Shown: positions 1 through 9,143, counted from the stretch's first letter. The stretch is 64,000 nt of DNA from JAKACA01 sp963769255 (GCA_963769255.1 CAVYKV010000001.1:3100001-3164000); one strand, 5' to 3'. Numbers and translations are program-made. The notes: a model not told the origin generated them from the letters alone.

Positions 1-1085
1 CCGTCGAGCTCGGCGAAGAGGCGGTGGCGGCGGCCCTTGACGACGCCGGCGTCGGGCCCTCCGAGGTCGAGGCCCTCTACGCCGGACACGTCCACGCCGG
101 CCCCGTGGCCGCGCAGCGGGTAGGCGCCGCCACGGGACTCGCCGGCATCCCGACGCTGAACCTGGAGAACGCCTGCGCCAGCGGCACCACGGCGGTGATC
201 GAAGCGGTGCACGCCGTGCGGGCCGGCCGCTACGACTGTGTCGTGGCGTGTGGATTCGAGCAGGTGTCGACCCTGCAGGGCATGATCACCCCGGCCGCCG
301 GCGACTACGAGGGAGAGCTCGGCCTCGTCTTTCCCGGCTGGTACGCCATGCGGGCACGTATCTACATGGACGAATACGCTCTGACGCGCCAGCAGTTGTC
401 CCTCGTAGCGGTGAAGAACCGCCACAACGGTTCCCTCAATCCCCTCTCGCACTTCCGGCAGGAGGTGAGCGAGGACGACGTCTCGACGTCGCGTCCGATC
501 GCCACGCCCCTTCGCCTGCAGGACTGCTGCCCGAAGAGCGACGGCGGGGCAGCCGTCGTCATCGGCTCGGAGCGCTACCTGGCGGACGCCAAAAGGCGGC
601 ACGGACGCGCCGTCAGGATCGCCGGAGCCAGCCTCACGTCGGGTCGTGCCGACGGCCTCTACGAGCCGCTCTTCGAGGACATCACTTTCCGCGCCGCCAG
701 CAGCGCCTACTCGCAGGCCGGGGTGACCCCCGAGCTCATCGACTTTTGCGAGGTTCATGACTGCTTCACCATCGCCGAAGGATTGCGCGTGGAGGCCTTG
801 GGGCTGACTGCGCCAGGGACCTACTTCAGGGAGCTGCAGTCGACCGGCCGATGGACGCTGGAGGGAGGCACGCCCGTCAACCCCAGCGGAGGCCTCCTTG
901 CCAAGGGGCATCCGCTGGGCGCCACCGGGGTGGCGCAGCTCTGCGAGATCACGACGCAGATGCGGGGACTCGGCGGGGAACGTCAACTCGGCAAGGCGGA
1001 TATTGCCCTCGCGCACACCAGGGGAGGCTCGGTCCCCGGCACGGAAGGCGCAAGTTGCGGCGTCGTGGTGTGCATCGGTGACTGA
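1..1085 (+). CDS. Thiolase, SCP2/acetyl-CoA acetyltransferase type (5' end cut by window)
   Basis: The reading frame is open from base 3, so about 20-30 N-terminal residues lie outside the window. Thiolases cleave or form beta-ketoacyl-CoA. The nucleophile Cys is in the NACASGT motif, a central VHDCFTIAE block follows (SCP-x type), and the C-terminal NPSGGLLAKGHPLGATG motif carries the catalytic His. The last Cys lies in GASCGVV. It is the first visible gene of a tightly packed plus-strand catabolic operon; the next gene starts inside its stop codon (GTGACTGA). Non-canonical thiolases of this type often pair with a DUF35 protein, which would be upstream and cannot be seen. The substrate is unknown. 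Confidence 0.9.
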   Translation, partial: VELGEEAVAAALDDAGVGPSEVEALYAGHVHAGPVAAQRVGAATGLAGIPTLNLENACASGTTAVIEAVHAVRAGRYDCVVACGFEQVSTLQGMITPAAGDYEGELGLVFPGWYAMRARIYMDEYALTRQQLSLVAVKNRHNGSLNPLSHFRQEVSEDDVSTSRPIATPLRLQDCCPKSDGGAAVVIGSERYLADAKRRHGRAVRIAGASLTSGRADGLYEPLFEDITFRAASSAYSQAGVTPELIDFCEVHDCFTIAEGLRVEALGLTAPGTYFRELQSTGRWTLEGGTPVNPSGGLLAKGHPLGATGVAQLCEITTQMRGLGGERQLGKADIALAHTRGGSVPGTEGASCGVVVCIGD

Positions 1086-1884
1086 GCACCTTCGGGACCA
1101 GACGATCGAGCTTTCCGATCACGTCACGCTCCTACGGACCTCTGGAGACGCCGACGGGGCGCCGGTCCTGCTCATTCACGCCATCGGCCTCGACCGGCGC
1201 ATGTGGACCGCCGTGTCCGAGCTCTTGGGCCGTGGACGCCTCCTCCTGGCCTACGACCTGAGGGGTCACGGCCACGCCGCCGGCGCACCGGCGCCCTCGT
1301 CGCTCGCCGAGCTGGCCGAGGACGGCAAGGATCTCCTGCACGCCCTTGGGGTGTCGCCGGTGCACGTGATCGGCCTCTCCTTCGGGGGAGCGGTCGCCCA
1401 GGAGCTGACGCTGCGCTTTCCCGAGCTCGTCTCCCGTCTTTCGTTGTGCGCGACCCTGTCGCAGGGAAAGCCGATCAGCCGGACCCGTGCGGCCGACGCC
1501 GAGCGCGAGGGCATCGGTCCCCAGATCGAGCCCACGATCCTCCGCTGGTTCACCCCGCCCGCCTTCACCGAGTGCCCGGAAGCCGTCTCGTACGCCCGCC
1601 AGCAGCTGGCGGCCATGAGGGTGGCCGATTGGTCGGCTGCCTGGCGCGTGCTGGCGGATCTGGACACCTACGAACGACTCCCCCAGATCAAGGTCTGCAC
1701 GCAGATCGTGGTCGGCGACCATGACGTCTCGACGCCCGTTGCGGAAAGCGAGACCATCGCCGGTCGCGTGCCGGACTCCCACCTCCGGATCATCCCGGGC
1801 GGCGGCCACATGCTGGCCCTCGAGCATCCGGCGGCTTTGGCTGCCTGCCTGCAATCGGACGAATGCGATGTCGGCATTGCCTGA
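1078..1884 (+). CDS. Alpha/beta hydrolase, 3-oxoadipate enol-lactonase-like
   Basis: A 268-residue alpha/beta-fold hydrolase. The GTG at 1078 overlaps the thiolase stop by 8 bases and is chosen because the upstream in-frame stretch shadows the thiolase. The oxyanion region is LLIHAIGLDRRMW. The nucleophile elbow GLSFGG puts Ser at about residue 101, with the acid at Asp214 (VVGDHD) and the base at His244 (GGGHML), so the triad is complete and correctly ordered. Relatives include enol-lactonases, meta-cleavage product hydrolases and esterases. Its place between a thiolase and a CoA-transferase suggests opening or clearing an intermediate of ring or lactone degradation. The substrate is inference only. 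Confidence 0.88.
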   Translation: MTEHLRDQTIELSDHVTLLRTSGDADGAPVLLIHAIGLDRRMWTAVSELLGRGRLLLAYDLRGHGHAAGAPAPSSLAELAEDGKDLLHALGVSPVHVIGLSFGGAVAQELTLRFPELVSRLSLCATLSQGKPISRTRAADAEREGIGPQIEPTILRWFTPPAFTECPEAVSYARQQLAAMRVADWSAAWRVLADLDTYERLPQIKVCTQIVVGDHDVSTPVAESETIAGRVPDSHLRIIPGGGHMLALEHPAALAACLQSDECDVGIA

Positions 1885-3155
1885 GTCGGCGCAGGAATCG
1901 GACACGGAGAGCTCGGGACCGCTCTGCCATCTCCGAATCCTCGATTTCACCCAGTTCCTGGCAGGGCCGTATTGCAGCCAGCTCCTCGCCGACCTCGGGG
2001 CGACCGTCATCAAGATCGAGTCTCCCGAGGGCGACATGACCCGGGGGGTCGCTCCCCACTTTGTGGGCGAGAAGAGCGCGTACTTCTGGAGCCTCAACCG
2101 AGGCAAGCGCAGCGTCGTGCTCGATCTCAAGCAGGAGCGGGGCCGCCAGCTGTGCCTGCGCCTGGCCGAGACGGCCGACGTCGTCATGGAGAACTTCCGT
2201 CCGGGCGTGATGCACCGGCTCGGGCTCGGATATGACGAGCTGCGGGCCGTCAACGACCGGCTCGTCTACTGCTCGATCAGTGGCTTCGGACAGACGGGAC
2301 CGCTTCGCGACTACCCGGCATACGACGCCATCGTCCAGGCCAAGGCCGGCACCATGAGCATCACGGGCGAACCGGGTCGCGAACCCGTCATCATCGGACC
2401 GCCCATCGGTGACATCGGGGCAGGCCTCTACGCCGCCGTGGCGACCTTGGCGGCGCTCGCCGAGCGGGACCGGGTGGGTCACGGGCAGTACGTGGACGTG
2501 TCCATGCTCGATTCGCAGCTGTCGCTGCTCTCCTATCACGCCGCTTACTTCGGGGTCTCGGGTCGCGTTCCCACGGCGCAGGGTCGCCGGCACGTGAGCA
2601 TCCCCACCTACCGCTCCTACGTGTGCGCCGACGGCAAGGACCTCTTCGTCACGGCGAACACGGAGCGGATGTGGGGAGCGATGTGTGGGGTGCTCGGCGT
2701 CAGCGAGCTGACCGCGGATGCCCGCTACGCCACCAACGCCGACCGCCTCAGGAACAAGGAGTCGTTGTGGGAGGTGCTCGAGGCACGATTCACCTCACGG
2801 ACGGCGGCTGACTGGTCGGAACGGCTCATGCAGGCAGGAGTCCCCGCTGCCGCGGATCAACTCGGTGGAGGACGCTCTTGCGGAACCCCAGGTGCGCCAG
2901 CGTGACATGGTCGTCGAGGTGCGCGACCGGGCCGGGAACGCCGTCGAGGTCGTCGGCAACCCCATGAAACTGCCCTCGCATCGGGTCACTCCGCCGGCGC
3001 GGGTGCCCGAGCTGGGCGAGGACACGGCCAGCACGCTCATGGAGTTGCTCCACCTCACGTCCGAGGAGATCGGCGCCCTGGCCTCCGACGGCGTCGTGGT
3101 CGTCTCCGAAGCGCCCACCACACATACCCGAACGGAAGGGACGGAGCGGCAATGA
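1868..3155 (+). pseudogene. CaiB/BaiF family III CoA-transferase, frameshifted near 2855
   Basis: ATG at 1868 opens a typical family III CoA-transferase: RILDFTQFLAGPYCSQLLADLGATVIKIE is the family N-terminus and NRGKRSVVLDL follows. The N-terminal frame runs to 2905, but family-like sequence ends at GVPAAA. The expected C-terminus (INSVEDALAEPQVRQRDM, later PELGEDT and LTSEEIGAL) continues in the +1 frame to 3155. Removing one base in the CGCGG run at 2851-2855 restores a 428-residue protein of normal length. The enzyme would move CoA between carboxylic acids. It overlaps the hydrolase upstream by 17 bases and the next gene by ATGA. Whether the lesion is real or a sequence error cannot be told. 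Confidence 0.85.
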
Positions 3156-4144
3156 CAACCTACGTAATCTCCGACGTGCGCGTGCTGGATCCCGTGGCCT
3201 TCGCACAGTACGCGGAAGCGGTCCCGGCCGTGCTGGCCGCTCACGGGGTCGAGTACGTCGCCAGAGGTGGCGACCCGTCCGTGCTGGAAGGCGACTGGGA
3301 CACCAAACGAATCGTCGTACTGCGATTTCGGGATCGCGAGCACGTCGAGCGCTGGTACCGCTGCAAGGAGTACCAGGATCTCGTGGCGCTACGGGCCGAG
3401 TCCGCCGAGGTCCGGGCGATCGTCGTGGACGGGGCGGAGGCTCGGGCGGACTCGCCGACGACGCGAGTTGTGGCCGACGGTCCGGTGCCGGAGTCCTACG
3501 AGCGGGCGAGCTTCGGAGGATACATGCGGCGGGGAGACAGACCGGCGGTGCTGGTCGTCGACTTCACGCTGGGATTCACGGATCCTTCGCTGTCCTTCGG
3601 GGCCGAGATGTCGGAGGAGGTCGAAGCGACGCGCCGACTTCTCGACGTTGCCCGCGACCGGGGCCACTTGGTCATCTTCACGACGGTCGGCTACCACCCG
3701 AGTTACAAGGATGCCGGCGTCGCACTGCAAAAAGCTCCGCGAGGTGTCGAGCTGGTAGCCGGGGGACCGTCGTCGATCCTGGATCCGCGGCTCGGGAGGA
3801 GAGAGGACGAAGTCGTCATCCTGAAACGGGCGCCCTCGGCGCTGTTCGGGACGAGCGTCCCGGCCATCCTCATGGGCCACTCCATCGACACGGTCGTGCT
3901 CTGCGGCGCCGTGACGAGCGGCTGCATCCGCGCCACCTGCGTGGATCTCTACTCGTACGGCATGCCCACGCTCGTCCCGAGAGATTGCGTGGCCGATCGG
4001 GCCGCGGGACCTCACGAGGCCAACCTCTCCGACATGCAGTCCCGCTATGCCGACGTGGTGACGAGCGAGGACGTGATCGAGTACCTGAGAACGGCCGGCA
4101 CGGGGCAACCCGTCTCGACGGTGGCCGCTTCGGTTCCCCGCTGA
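3152..4144 (+). CDS. DUF1330 - isochorismatase-like cysteine hydrolase fusion
   Basis: A 330-residue protein with two domains. Residues 1-95 resemble DUF1330 (ferredoxin-like barrel; TYVISDVRVLDPVAFAQY, then VLEGDWDTKRIVVLRF). Residues 125-325 are an isochorismatase/N-carbamoylsarcosine-amidase-type hydrolase. The catalytic triad is visible: Asp137 in VVDFT, Lys225 in ILKRAPSALFGT, and Cys258 in TSGCIRATC. Such enzymes release ammonia or an acid from amides such as maleamate or N-carbamoyl compounds. The start overlaps the CoA-transferase stop (ATGA), implying translational coupling. The fusion is uncommon; the DUF1330 part may bind the substrate or a second intermediate, which is inference. 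Confidence 0.88.
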   Translation: MTTYVISDVRVLDPVAFAQYAEAVPAVLAAHGVEYVARGGDPSVLEGDWDTKRIVVLRFRDREHVERWYRCKEYQDLVALRAESAEVRAIVVDGAEARADSPTTRVVADGPVPESYERASFGGYMRRGDRPAVLVVDFTLGFTDPSLSFGAEMSEEVEATRRLLDVARDRGHLVIFTTVGYHPSYKDAGVALQKAPRGVELVAGGPSSILDPRLGRREDEVVILKRAPSALFGTSVPAILMGHSIDTVVLCGAVTSGCIRATCVDLYSYGMPTLVPRDCVADRAAGPHEANLSDMQSRYADVVTSEDVIEYLRTAGTGQPVSTVAASVPR

Positions 4145-4155
4145 GCTTGCCCACG

Positions 4156-5589
4156 ATGCCGTCGCCCCTCGACGTCGACTCGCCCGCCGACCTGGAAGCC
4201 GTCGAGCTCCGCGAGCTCTACGCCACGAGGGCTCTCTCTCCCGTCGACGTGATGGAAGCGGTCCTCTCCCGCATCGACGCCGTGAACCCTTCGGTGAACG
4301 CCTTCATCACGCTGACGCCGGACCTGGCGCTCGACCGTGCCCGGGAGGCGGAGGGGGTAGCTCGCGATGCTGCGGCCTCGAAGGGACCGTTGCTCGGCAT
4401 CCCGATCTCCGTGAAGGACACGATCGTGTCGAAGGGAGTGCGGACGACCATGGGTTCCCGCTCCCTGGCCGAGTGGGTGCCGACGGCCAATGCGCCGGCG
4501 CTCGAGCGCGCCGGGCAAGCGGGAGCCGCTCTCCTCGGGAAGACGAACTGCCCAGAGTTCGGGTGGAAGGCCGAGACCTCGAATCCCCTCGTGGGCAGCA
4601 CGGTCAACCCGTGGAACACCGAGCTCTCCCCGGGAGGTTCCAGTGGCGGCGCCGCGGCGGCGGTGGCGCTCGGCATGGGGCCTTTGGCGCTTGCCTCCGA
4701 TGCCGCCGGGTCGATCCGCATCCCCGCCGCCCTGACCGGGACCGTCGGCTACAAGCCCTCCTTCGGCCGGGTGCCGGTGGCACCAGGCGGCGGAATGGAG
4801 ACCCTGCCGCACGTCGGCGTCATCGCCCGATCGGTCCGCGACGTCGCCCTCCTTCTCGACGTGGTGAGCGGCCAGGACTACCGGGACCGTCTGTCTCTCC
4901 CCGGTCCGTTCCCGCGCCTCGGGGAAGAACTCCGGACACCCGTCGAGTCCCTCCGGGTCCTGTGGAGCGCCGACCTCGGCTTCGCCGCCGTCGAGGAGGA
5001 ACCGGTCATGGTGGCGCAGGCGGCGGCCTTCGGCCTCAGCGACCTCGGGTGGTCCGTCGAGGAGGTGCCGTCCGAGCTCGAGGATCCCTTCAGGGTGCTC
5101 GAGACGCTCGTTGCCGCCGGCATGGCGGGAGCAGTCAGGAACAACTTCGACGAGGTGAGATCTCAACTGGATCCCGATCGCCTGCCGCTGATCGAGAAGG
5201 GGTTCAGCCTCTCGGCCGCCGACGTCGGCGAGGCCTTGGCGGCGCGCGCCCTCTGGGTCGAGCGACTCCAGTTGTGGATGCAGCCGTTCGACCTGCTGGT
5301 CACCCCGACGGTGCCCGTACTCCCCTTCCGGCCCTTCAGCGACGGACCGGGCAGCGTGGCAGGCTCCCCTCGGCCGTGGCTCAGTTGGGCGAGCATGACC
5401 TACGCCTTCAACCTGAGTGGACAACCGGCCATCACCGTGCCGTGCGGCTTCTGCCGCTCGCTTCCGGTCGGCCTGCAATTCGTCGGGAAGTGCCACGACG
5501 ACGTGACGGTCTTGCGGGCGGCGGCGACCTTCGAGTCGGCCGCCTCCTGGAAGGACCGATGGCCTCCGCTTCTCTCGCAGCGCTCATGA
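4156..5589 (+). CDS. Amidase signature family hydrolase
   Basis: A 477-residue amidase of usual family length. ATG at 4156 starts MPSPLDVDSPADLEAVEL and lies 11 bases after the previous stop. The Ser-cisSer-Lys triad is clear: Lys87 (ISVKDTI), Ser162 in SPGGSSGGAAAA and Ser186 in DAAGSIRIPA, with spacings of 75 and 24 residues as in the family. The glycine-rich signature reads DAAGS rather than the usual GGS form. It hydrolyses a carboxamide to acid and ammonia. Together with the preceding cysteine hydrolase this operon carries two different C-N hydrolases, which suggests a nitrogen-containing substrate. GatA is unlikely because gatB and gatC are absent. Confidence 0.9.
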   Translation: MPSPLDVDSPADLEAVELRELYATRALSPVDVMEAVLSRIDAVNPSVNAFITLTPDLALDRAREAEGVARDAAASKGPLLGIPISVKDTIVSKGVRTTMGSRSLAEWVPTANAPALERAGQAGAALLGKTNCPEFGWKAETSNPLVGSTVNPWNTELSPGGSSGGAAAAVALGMGPLALASDAAGSIRIPAALTGTVGYKPSFGRVPVAPGGGMETLPHVGVIARSVRDVALLLDVVSGQDYRDRLSLPGPFPRLGEELRTPVESLRVLWSADLGFAAVEEEPVMVAQAAAFGLSDLGWSVEEVPSELEDPFRVLETLVAAGMAGAVRNNFDEVRSQLDPDRLPLIEKGFSLSAADVGEALAARALWVERLQLWMQPFDLLVTPTVPVLPFRPFSDGPGSVAGSPRPWLSWASMTYAFNLSGQPAITVPCGFCRSLPVGLQFVGKCHDDVTVLRAAATFESAASWKDRWPPLLSQRS

Positions 5590-6614
5590 GTGACACCACG
5601 CCGGGCGGGAAGATCGCGGTCGAGGAGCACATGATCCCGCCCGAGCTCGTCGGCCACGTGGGCCTTCCCTTCACGGGACCCATCCTCGATCGCCTCACCG
5701 ACACCGGCGCACAACGTCTCGCTCTCATGGACACCCTCGGCGTGGAGACGGCCGTGCTCTCGCTCGCCGGCCCAGGGGTGCAGGGTGATCCGGACGTGCG
5801 AAGCGCCGTCGAGTTCGCCTCGACCGCCAACGACTTGCTGGCCGGCATCGTCAGGCGCCACCCGGACCGTTTTGCGGGGCTGGCGGCACTGCCGATGCAG
5901 GACCCCTCGGCGGCCGTCGCCGAGCTCGACCGCGCCACACAGGAGCTCGGGCTCGTCGGCGTCCTCGTCAACGGGTACAGCTGCGTGGGTGACGTCGATA
6001 CGGCCGTCTACGCCGACGACCCTTCCTACAGGCCTTTTTGGGGGCGAGTGGCCGAGCTCGGGGTGCCCTTCTATCTTCACCCGAGAAACCCGCCACCGAG
6101 CCAATGCCGCATCTACGAGGGCCATCCTGAACTGCTCGGAGCCAGCTGGGCATTTGCGGCCGAGACGGCGGTCCATGCCCTCCGCCTGATGACGAGCGGC
6201 CTCTTCGACGAGCTGCCGACCCTCACCATCGTTCTCGGGCATCTCGGTGAGCTGCTGCCCTTCGCCATCCACCGCGCCGCCGCGCGGATGGACACGAGCA
6301 GGCTCCCCATCGAGAAGTCGGTGGCTGACTACTTTCGCAGCAACTTCGTGATCACGACGAGCGGCAACTTCCACCAGGCAAGCCTGCTGGGGGCCGCATC
6401 GGAGCTGGGGAGTGACCGCATCCTCTTTGCGCTGGACTACCCTTTCGCCGACGTCGAGGCCGGCAGCGCTTGGTTCGACGATCTCGGCTTGAGCCCGGAC
6501 GACCGCCTCCGGATCGGCCGGTCGAACGCCGAGGACATCTTCGGGCTGAACCGGAACGCCGCCGATTCCGCGTCCAATCCCTCCCCGCGATGGCTTGCGA
6601 AGGACTCCTCGTGA
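5586..6614 (+). CDS. ACMSD/2,3-dihydroxybenzoate decarboxylase-type amidohydrolase
   Basis: A 342-residue amidohydrolase_2 protein starting at the ATG that overlaps the amidase stop (ATGA). The N-terminal KIAVEEHM is the variant metal motif (E-x-H) of the gamma-resorcylate and 2,3-dihydroxybenzoate decarboxylase branch. Further family marks are PMQDPSAAVAEL, FYLHPRNP (metal His), VLGHLGE (His), and FALDYPF (Asp). The family performs non-oxidative decarboxylation of aromatic or related acids, or hydrolysis of cyclic intermediates. In this operon it may decarboxylate a ring acid or a ring-cleavage product. The exact reaction cannot be read from sequence. Confidence 0.85.
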   Translation: MSDTTPGGKIAVEEHMIPPELVGHVGLPFTGPILDRLTDTGAQRLALMDTLGVETAVLSLAGPGVQGDPDVRSAVEFASTANDLLAGIVRRHPDRFAGLAALPMQDPSAAVAELDRATQELGLVGVLVNGYSCVGDVDTAVYADDPSYRPFWGRVAELGVPFYLHPRNPPPSQCRIYEGHPELLGASWAFAAETAVHALRLMTSGLFDELPTLTIVLGHLGELLPFAIHRAAARMDTSRLPIEKSVADYFRSNFVITTSGNFHQASLLGAASELGSDRILFALDYPFADVEAGSAWFDDLGLSPDDRLRIGRSNAEDIFGLNRNAADSASNPSPRWLAKDSS

Positions 6615-7480
6615 AACCGGCGCCGTTTCGGTACTTCGCGCCGGAGACCCTCGCTGAAGCCGTCTCGTTGCTGGCCGAGTACGGCGACGAGGCAAAGGTC
6701 CTCGCCGGGGGCCAGAGTCTCGTGCCGCTCATGAACTTCCGCGTCGCGCAGCCGTCCGTCATCATCGACATCAACCGGGTACAGGGCCTCGACCACATCG
6801 AGGTAGCCGACGTGGTTGCCCTCGGCGCCACCGTCCGTCAACTCGCGGCAGAAGACTCTGCTGAGATCGCCGCCGCCGTGCCGTTGCTCGGGGAGGCACT
6901 GCACTACGTCGGCCACGTCGCCATCCGGAGTCGAGGGACCATCGGCGGCAGCATCGCCCACGCCGATCCCGCCGCCGAGCTGCCGGCGGTGCTGCTCGCC
7001 CTCGGCGGCGAGGCGCGCATCGCCAGCACCGATGGTGAGCGCACGGTCCGTGCAGACGAGCTCTTCACGGACATGTTCACCACCTCGATCGGGCCGGAGG
7101 AGCTGCTGAGCGGCGTCACGCTTCCGATCGTGCCGGGACACTGCGCGGTGCACGAGGTCGCTCGCCGGCGAGGGGACTTTGCGCTGGCGGGGGCGGTTGT
7201 CGTCGTGACGATCGACGCCGCCGGTGCAATCGGCGAGGTGCGAATGGCGCTCTTCGGAGTCGGAGCCACTCCGATTCGGGTGCCGGCAGTCGAGGAGTTC
7301 CTGGTGAATCGCGATCCGCATGACGTGGCGGGTTTGGGTGAGGCGGCGCGCATGGCCGCCGCATCGCTGCAGCTCCTCGACGACGCCGAGGTCCCCGCCA
7401 CGTACCGGCTCTCTGTAGCAGAGGTCGTCACGAGACGCGCCCTCCTGGCGGCCACCTCCCCCGAGGCTCGACATGACTGA
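6611..7480 (+). CDS. Molybdenum hydroxylase FAD-binding subunit (CoxM/XdhB type)
   Basis: A 289-residue medium subunit of the xanthine dehydrogenase/CO dehydrogenase family. The GTG at 6611 is preferred because it gives the family N-terminus KPAPFRYFAPETLAEAV and forms a GTGA overlap with the previous stop; an ATG at 6590 is an alternative. FAD-binding motifs are AGGQSLVPLMNFR (residues 33-45) and RGTIGGSIAHADPAAELP (about 103-120). It passes electrons between the 2Fe-2S subunit and an acceptor. It overlaps the small-subunit gene by 8 bases. The molybdopterin large subunit that should complete the enzyme is not next to it. Confidence 0.92.
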   Translation: MKPAPFRYFAPETLAEAVSLLAEYGDEAKVLAGGQSLVPLMNFRVAQPSVIIDINRVQGLDHIEVADVVALGATVRQLAAEDSAEIAAAVPLLGEALHYVGHVAIRSRGTIGGSIAHADPAAELPAVLLALGGEARIASTDGERTVRADELFTDMFTTSIGPEELLSGVTLPIVPGHCAVHEVARRRGDFALAGAVVVVTIDAAGAIGEVRMALFGVGATPIRVPAVEEFLVNRDPHDVAGLGEAARMAAASLQLLDDAEVPATYRLSVAEVVTRRALLAATSPEARHD

Positions 7481-7985
7481 GCCGGTGACGGTCTCGGTGA
7501 CCGTCAACGGGCTGCGACGGTCCGCCCTGGTCGAGCCGAGAACGCTCCTCGTGGACTTTCTCCGCCACGAGCTGTCCCTGACCGGAACTCACGTCGGCTG
7601 TGAACAGGGCGTCTGTGGCGCCTGCACCGTGCGCGTGGACGGGGCGCTCGCCCGTTCCTGCCTGCTCTTCGCCGTCCAGGTCGAGGGCGCGGAGATCGCC
7701 ACGGTGGAGGGCATGGCGAGCAGCGACGCCATGCACCCGATCCAGGAGGCCTTTCACCGTGAGCACGCCCTCCAGTGCGGCTTCTGCACGCCGGGCTTCC
7801 TCCTGAGTGTGCAGCAACTCCTCGAACGCAACCCGGACCCGACCGAGGAGGAGGTACGGGACTTCCTCTCCGGAAACGTGTGCCGCTGCACCGGCTACGA
7901 CGGGATCATCGCAGCGACGATGCTGGCCGCCCGACTGATGTCGGAGCAGGGCGGCAGTGTCAGGCCATCAGCAGGACCGGCTTGA
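7473..7985 (+). CDS. Molybdenum hydroxylase 2Fe-2S subunit (CoxS/XdhC type)
   Basis: A 170-residue small subunit with both iron-sulfur motifs. The plant-ferredoxin-type cluster is CEQGVCGACTVRVDG, with a later Cys in RSCLLF. The C-terminal helical cluster is QCGFCTPG and NVCRCTGY. It shuttles electrons from the Mo site to FAD. The gene closes the plus-strand operon: its 3' end overlaps by 26 bases the 3' end of a convergent alcohol dehydrogenase gene. No coxL-like reading frame follows, so the Mo subunit must be encoded elsewhere or lost. Confidence 0.93.
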   Translation: MTEPVTVSVTVNGLRRSALVEPRTLLVDFLRHELSLTGTHVGCEQGVCGACTVRVDGALARSCLLFAVQVEGAEIATVEGMASSDAMHPIQEAFHREHALQCGFCTPGFLLSVQQLLERNPDPTEEEVRDFLSGNVCRCTGYDGIIAATMLAARLMSEQGGSVRPSAGPA

Positions 7986-9063
7986 TCACCTCTCCGCTCC
8001 CCGAGGCGGCAACAGCCCCGTTGATGTCGTCGAAGGAGAAGTTCTGCAGAATGGCTTCGATGGGAAACCGTCCCTGCCGCCAGAGTTGCAGCAGACGGGG
8101 CACCAGCACCTGAGGAATGCTCCAGCCGTCGGCCACGCCGATCAGGCGCTTGCCCGTGATGATCAGTTGGATGATGTCGACGTGAACCTCCGAGCCCATC
8201 GGAGGCGATCCCACCGCCGCAGTGATTCCGAGCGGAGCCGTGACGTCGATGGCGCGTCTCAGGACGCCCGGTGAGCCGGTGCAGTCGATCGAATAGCTCA
8301 CGCCCTGGCCGGTGACGCCCCGGATCTCGTCGACCGTGTCGTCGGACGCCTCGAGGACGTGCGTCGCCCCGAGCTCTCGAGCGAGCTCCAGCCGGTTGGG
8401 GTGGACGTCGACGACGGCGATCGTGGCGCACCCGGCGACCCGGGCGGCAAGCAGGGCAGACATTCCGACCCCACCTGCCCCGAAGATGGCGATCGAACTA
8501 CCCGCCTCTGCCCGCAAGGCGTTCAGCACCGTTCCGGCGCCTGTGATCACGCAGCATCCGAACGGCGCGATGAGGTCGAACGGCACGTCGTCAGCGATCT
8601 TCAGGGCCGAGTTCTGCCGCACCACCGCCTTCGTCGCGAAGCTCGACTGGGCGATGAAGTGCGAGTGCACCGGTCCTGCGTCCGAGGACAGGGACGTCGT
8701 GCCGTCCCGCCGACCGCCCGCGAAATTCCAGTCCGGGCCGGTGAAGCAGTGCATGGACATCCCCACGGCGCAGTTGGCACAAGCGCCGCAGGAGCCGTAG
8801 GTCAACATGACCCGGTCGCCAGGTACGAAACTCGTGACCGACGATCCGACCTCCTCCACGATGCCCGCCCCCTCGTGTCCGAGCACGATGGGCAAGGGGG
8901 CGGGAAGCTGCTGATCGCGAGCCGCCTTGTCCGTGTGGCAGACGCCGCAGGCCACGATCCGAACGACCATCTCATCGGGACGTGGGTCCCCGAGCTCGAG
9001 GTCACGGATCGCAAACGGCTGGCCGGACTCCTCGGCGACGGCGGCCCGTATGGTTTGCGTCAC
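7960..9063 (-). CDS. Zinc-dependent alcohol dehydrogenase (MDR, aryl-alcohol dehydrogenase-like)
   Basis: A 367-residue NAD(P)-dependent medium-chain dehydrogenase. Catalytic zinc ligands are the Cys of CGVCHTDK, the His of GHEGAG and the second Cys in APFGCCVITG. The structural zinc lobe is complete (CGACANCAVGMSMHC). The Rossmann motif is AIFGAGGVGMSA and a following VDVHPNR holds the acidic residue typical of NAD preference. The extended lobe and GTVLNA segment resemble benzyl/aryl-alcohol and class III-like enzymes. It oxidises an alcohol to an aldehyde or the reverse. It lies 80 bases downstream of the tetR-like gene on the same strand and may be its target. Confidence 0.9.
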   Translation of the reverse strand: MTQTIRAAVAEESGQPFAIRDLELGDPRPDEMVVRIVACGVCHTDKAARDQQLPAPLPIVLGHEGAGIVEEVGSSVTSFVPGDRVMLTYGSCGACANCAVGMSMHCFTGPDWNFAGGRRDGTTSLSSDAGPVHSHFIAQSSFATKAVVRQNSALKIADDVPFDLIAPFGCCVITGAGTVLNALRAEAGSSIAIFGAGGVGMSALLAARVAGCATIAVVDVHPNRLELARELGATHVLEASDDTVDEIRGVTGQGVSYSIDCTGSPGVLRRAIDVTAPLGITAAVGSPPMGSEVHVDIIQLIITGKRLIGVADGWSIPQVLVPRLLQLWRQGRFPIEAILQNFSFDDINGAVAASGSGEVIKPVLLMA

Positions 9064-9143
9064 GGCGAGACTCTCCTTCTCGGCTGTGTTGGTGTTGCTC
9101 TCGACGGGTGCGGTGCGTCAACGCCCGGGCGCAACCCGTGCCC

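Noticed and set aside
4156..5589. GatA subunit of the tRNA amidotransferase
   Set aside because: No gatB or gatC nearby, and the gene is coupled to catabolic genes.
9075..9140. Imperfect ACGGGT...ACCCGT repeat between the tetR-like and alcohol dehydrogenase genes
   Set aside because: Bulged stem without a T run; cannot be told apart from chance in high-GC sequence.
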